Source of the DNA: Gemmatimonas sp.
GTDB taxonomy: Bacteria > Gemmatimonadota > Gemmatimonadetes > Longimicrobiales > Longimicrobiaceae
Direction of reading: 5' to 3'
Length of the DNA: 64,000 nucleotides
Assembly (NCBI GenBank): GCA_009380025.1
Contig: WHSP01000008.1
Coordinates: forward strand, 1 to 64,000
In this document: positions 61,498 to 64,000 of the stretch, in pieces
Layout of the letters: each line of letters starts with the position of its first letter
Numbering within the stretch: position 1 is the stretch's first letter
Program-made: the position numbers and the translations under genes
Notes under the pieces: generated by a model
Seen by the model: only the letters and a program-made list of their open reading frames with translations
Database searches by the model: none
What the model was told of the DNA's origin: nothing

Positions 61498-61501
<4 letters not shown>
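60341..61501 (-). CDS. sbcD: SbcD/Mre11-type nuclease
   Basis: 386 residues. Phosphoesterase motifs in order: GDWHVG, VVGDIFD, VIAGNHDS, VVAHLAVVGG and LGHLHRSQ, all metal ligands present. The C-terminal capping and SbcC-binding region follows (PFLSQRG to LLEEVNETEAA). It is the nuclease subunit of SbcCD. The start overlaps the herA stop by 4 nt (ATGA-type), so it should be translated together with HerA. Confidence 0.95.
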
Positions 61502-63267
<1,766 letters not shown>

Positions 63268-63279
63268 CTGCGATTGGCT

Positions 63280-63366
63280 TCAAGTTCGAAAGATGGCACT
63301 CGGTCGCCGCGCTCGACCCACGAGTGCCTTCACGATCACACTCGTGTCGAGAACGAGGCACTTCAC
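63280..63366 (-). pseudogene. Truncated PIN-domain toxin (28 residues)
   Basis: A GTG at 63364-63366 overlaps the antitoxin stop by 4 nt, and the frame reads VKCLVLDTSVIVKALVGRAR before stopping at 63280-63282. This is the first strand and helix of a VapC-like PIN toxin, including the first catalytic Asp. The remaining ~100 residues are absent; herA begins 12 bp later. The toxin was cut by a deletion or by arrival of the herA operon. Confidence 0.75.
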
Positions 63367-63596
63367 CGACGTAGCCGCTTTCGAACCAGGCGGGTTTGAT
63401 CATCCGTGGTCTTCGGCCTCTTCCGCCGGCCCTCCACCAGACGCTCGATCGCCTGCGAGCGCCGCTGTCGCCTCTCCTTCTCCTCAACCGCGCGCACCAT
63501 CAGATCGGCTATGATCGCACTCTTGTTCCGATTGCGAAATGTCTCGTTGAAGACCCGTTTGATATCCTCAGGAATGCTGAAGTTCATCGTCGCCAT
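63363..63596 (-). CDS. Ribbon-helix-helix antitoxin-like protein
   Basis: 77 residues. Begins MATMNFSIPEDIKRVFNETF, the RHH pattern of CopG/ParD-like antitoxins, then a basic C-terminal tail rich in Arg and Lys instead of the usual acidic toxin-wrapping tail. GAGGG lies 4 nt before the ATG. It precedes a truncated PIN toxin and then herA, so it may now serve as an operon repressor. An inverted repeat ATTGT-N11-ACAAT (63608-63628) just upstream may be its operator. Confidence 0.75.
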   Translation of the reverse strand: MATMNFSIPEDIKRVFNETFRNRNKSAIIADLMVRAVEEKERRQRRSQAIERLVEGRRKRPKTTDDQTRLVRKRLRR

Positions 63597-63607
63597 CGCA
63601 CCCTCGC

Positions 63608-63628
63608 ATTGTTGAATTTCTCTACAAT
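63608..63628. promoter_or_regulatory. Inverted repeat upstream of the antitoxin/herA operon
   Basis: ATTGT (63608-63612) and ACAAT (63624-63628) flank 11 nt in an AT-rich patch; a second ACAATG follows at 63636-63641. It is placed 11 bp upstream of the antitoxin ATG, where its operator or promoter would be. Confidence 0.45.
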
Positions 63629-63722
63629 TTTTGCGACAATGGCGAGTGCAGCTTCCTTGACGAGTTGTGAAAGTTAGGTCTTCGCCTGGTATAGGTTCAC
63701 AATCCTGGTAATCGCACCTCCT

Positions 63723-63741
63723 GTTGGTCTACTTGACCAAC
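63723..63741. promoter_or_regulatory. Perfect 7-bp inverted repeat
   Basis: GTTGGTC and GACCAAC flank TACTT. Elements of this kind often precede toxin-antitoxin genes, but no complete gene follows here. Confidence 0.4.
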
Positions 63742-63874
63742 TTCCTGAAAGGATCGGCACGTGTCCACGGCGGAACCGCGATCTCTCGGCGACTCGGCCA
63801 GGACGTCGGTCTGCTGGCCACGCGACCGGGGCGTCGCGCGAGTTCAGCTGCGCGCTCGGATCGTCGTTGGTGGT

Positions 63875-64000
63875 TCACTGCACAACGGGAATCCGGGCGC
63901 GCACGGCCGAACGCACCTGCTCCGGGATATCCGGAACCTCGCCAAGCCTCCGGCGCAGCTCGGGCGGCGCGACGAGATCGGACCGGATCAATGCCCCACA
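63875..64000 (-). CDS. C-terminus of a gene running off the right edge (partial)
   Basis: The minus strand encodes 41 residues including LIRSDLVAPPELRRRLGEV and VRARIPVVQ, with a stop at 63875-63877. GC-rich third positions support coding. Too short to identify. Confidence 0.5.
   Translation of the reverse strand, partial: CGALIRSDLVAPPELRRRLGEVPDIPEQVRSAVRARIPVVQ

Overview
The window is high-GC chromosomal DNA from an aerobic, Gram-negative, diderm bacterium. Many proteins are predicted lipoproteins, Tat or Sec substrates, outer-membrane barrels or TonB-receptor-like. The mix of two DUF5916/CBM9-like outer-membrane proteins, a c-type cytochrome fused to a copper-monooxygenase-like domain, LVIVD and NHL repeat lipoproteins, DUF4159, ADOP-type permeases and sigma/anti-sigma pairs with carboxypeptidase-regulatory-like domains resembles Gemmatimonadota. 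That assignment is inference; no rRNA or tRNA gene was recognised to confirm it.

Layout. 0-10 kb: mostly minus-strand genes (cytochrome/Cu-monooxygenase-like protein, DUF5916 protein, a diadenylate cyclase fused to YbbR behind a degenerate GGDEF protein, LVIVD lipoprotein, subtilase). 10.5-14.2 kb: a second DUF5916 protein and a VapBC-like toxin-antitoxin pair with a striking operator. 14.4-18 kb: pyruvate carboxylase. 18-22.6 kb: small lipoproteins, a barrel-less plug protein, a Tat-exported D-amino-acid-oxidase-family protein that looks circularly permuted, and a decayed outer-membrane gene. 23-29.6 kb: pseudo-receiver protein, oligoendopeptidase F, NHL lipoprotein, EF-hand-like secreted protein, NarK transporter. 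30.3-33 kb: 5'-nucleotidase lipoprotein, a nucleoside-transporter remnant and an MNT-HEPN pair. 33-38.7 kb: TonB receptor, ArsR-SRPBCC pair, YciI-ECF sigma pair. 38.9-42.6 kb: an ADOP permease gene apparently split by a small inversion, then a frameshifted esterase. 42.7-50.5 kb: VWA (YfbK) protein, ECF sigma plus membrane anti-sigma, GyrI-like protein, DUF4159 protein, PhoX-like phosphatase.

50.7-63.6 kb is a DNA-end-processing island. addB-addA on the plus strand converge on a translationally coupled minus-strand herA-sbcD-sbcC-nurA operon, which is the archaeal-style HerA-Mre11-Rad50-NurA resection set. A ribbon-helix-helix antitoxin and a 28-residue truncated PIN toxin lie directly in front of herA. 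Having the bacterial AddAB and the HerA/NurA/SbcCD machines tail to tail is the most coherent system in the window.

Intergenic DNA carries two families of dispersed imperfect palindromes, mostly near gene 3' ends, and several terminator-like hairpins. Gene decay is frequent: I count six remnants or broken genes.
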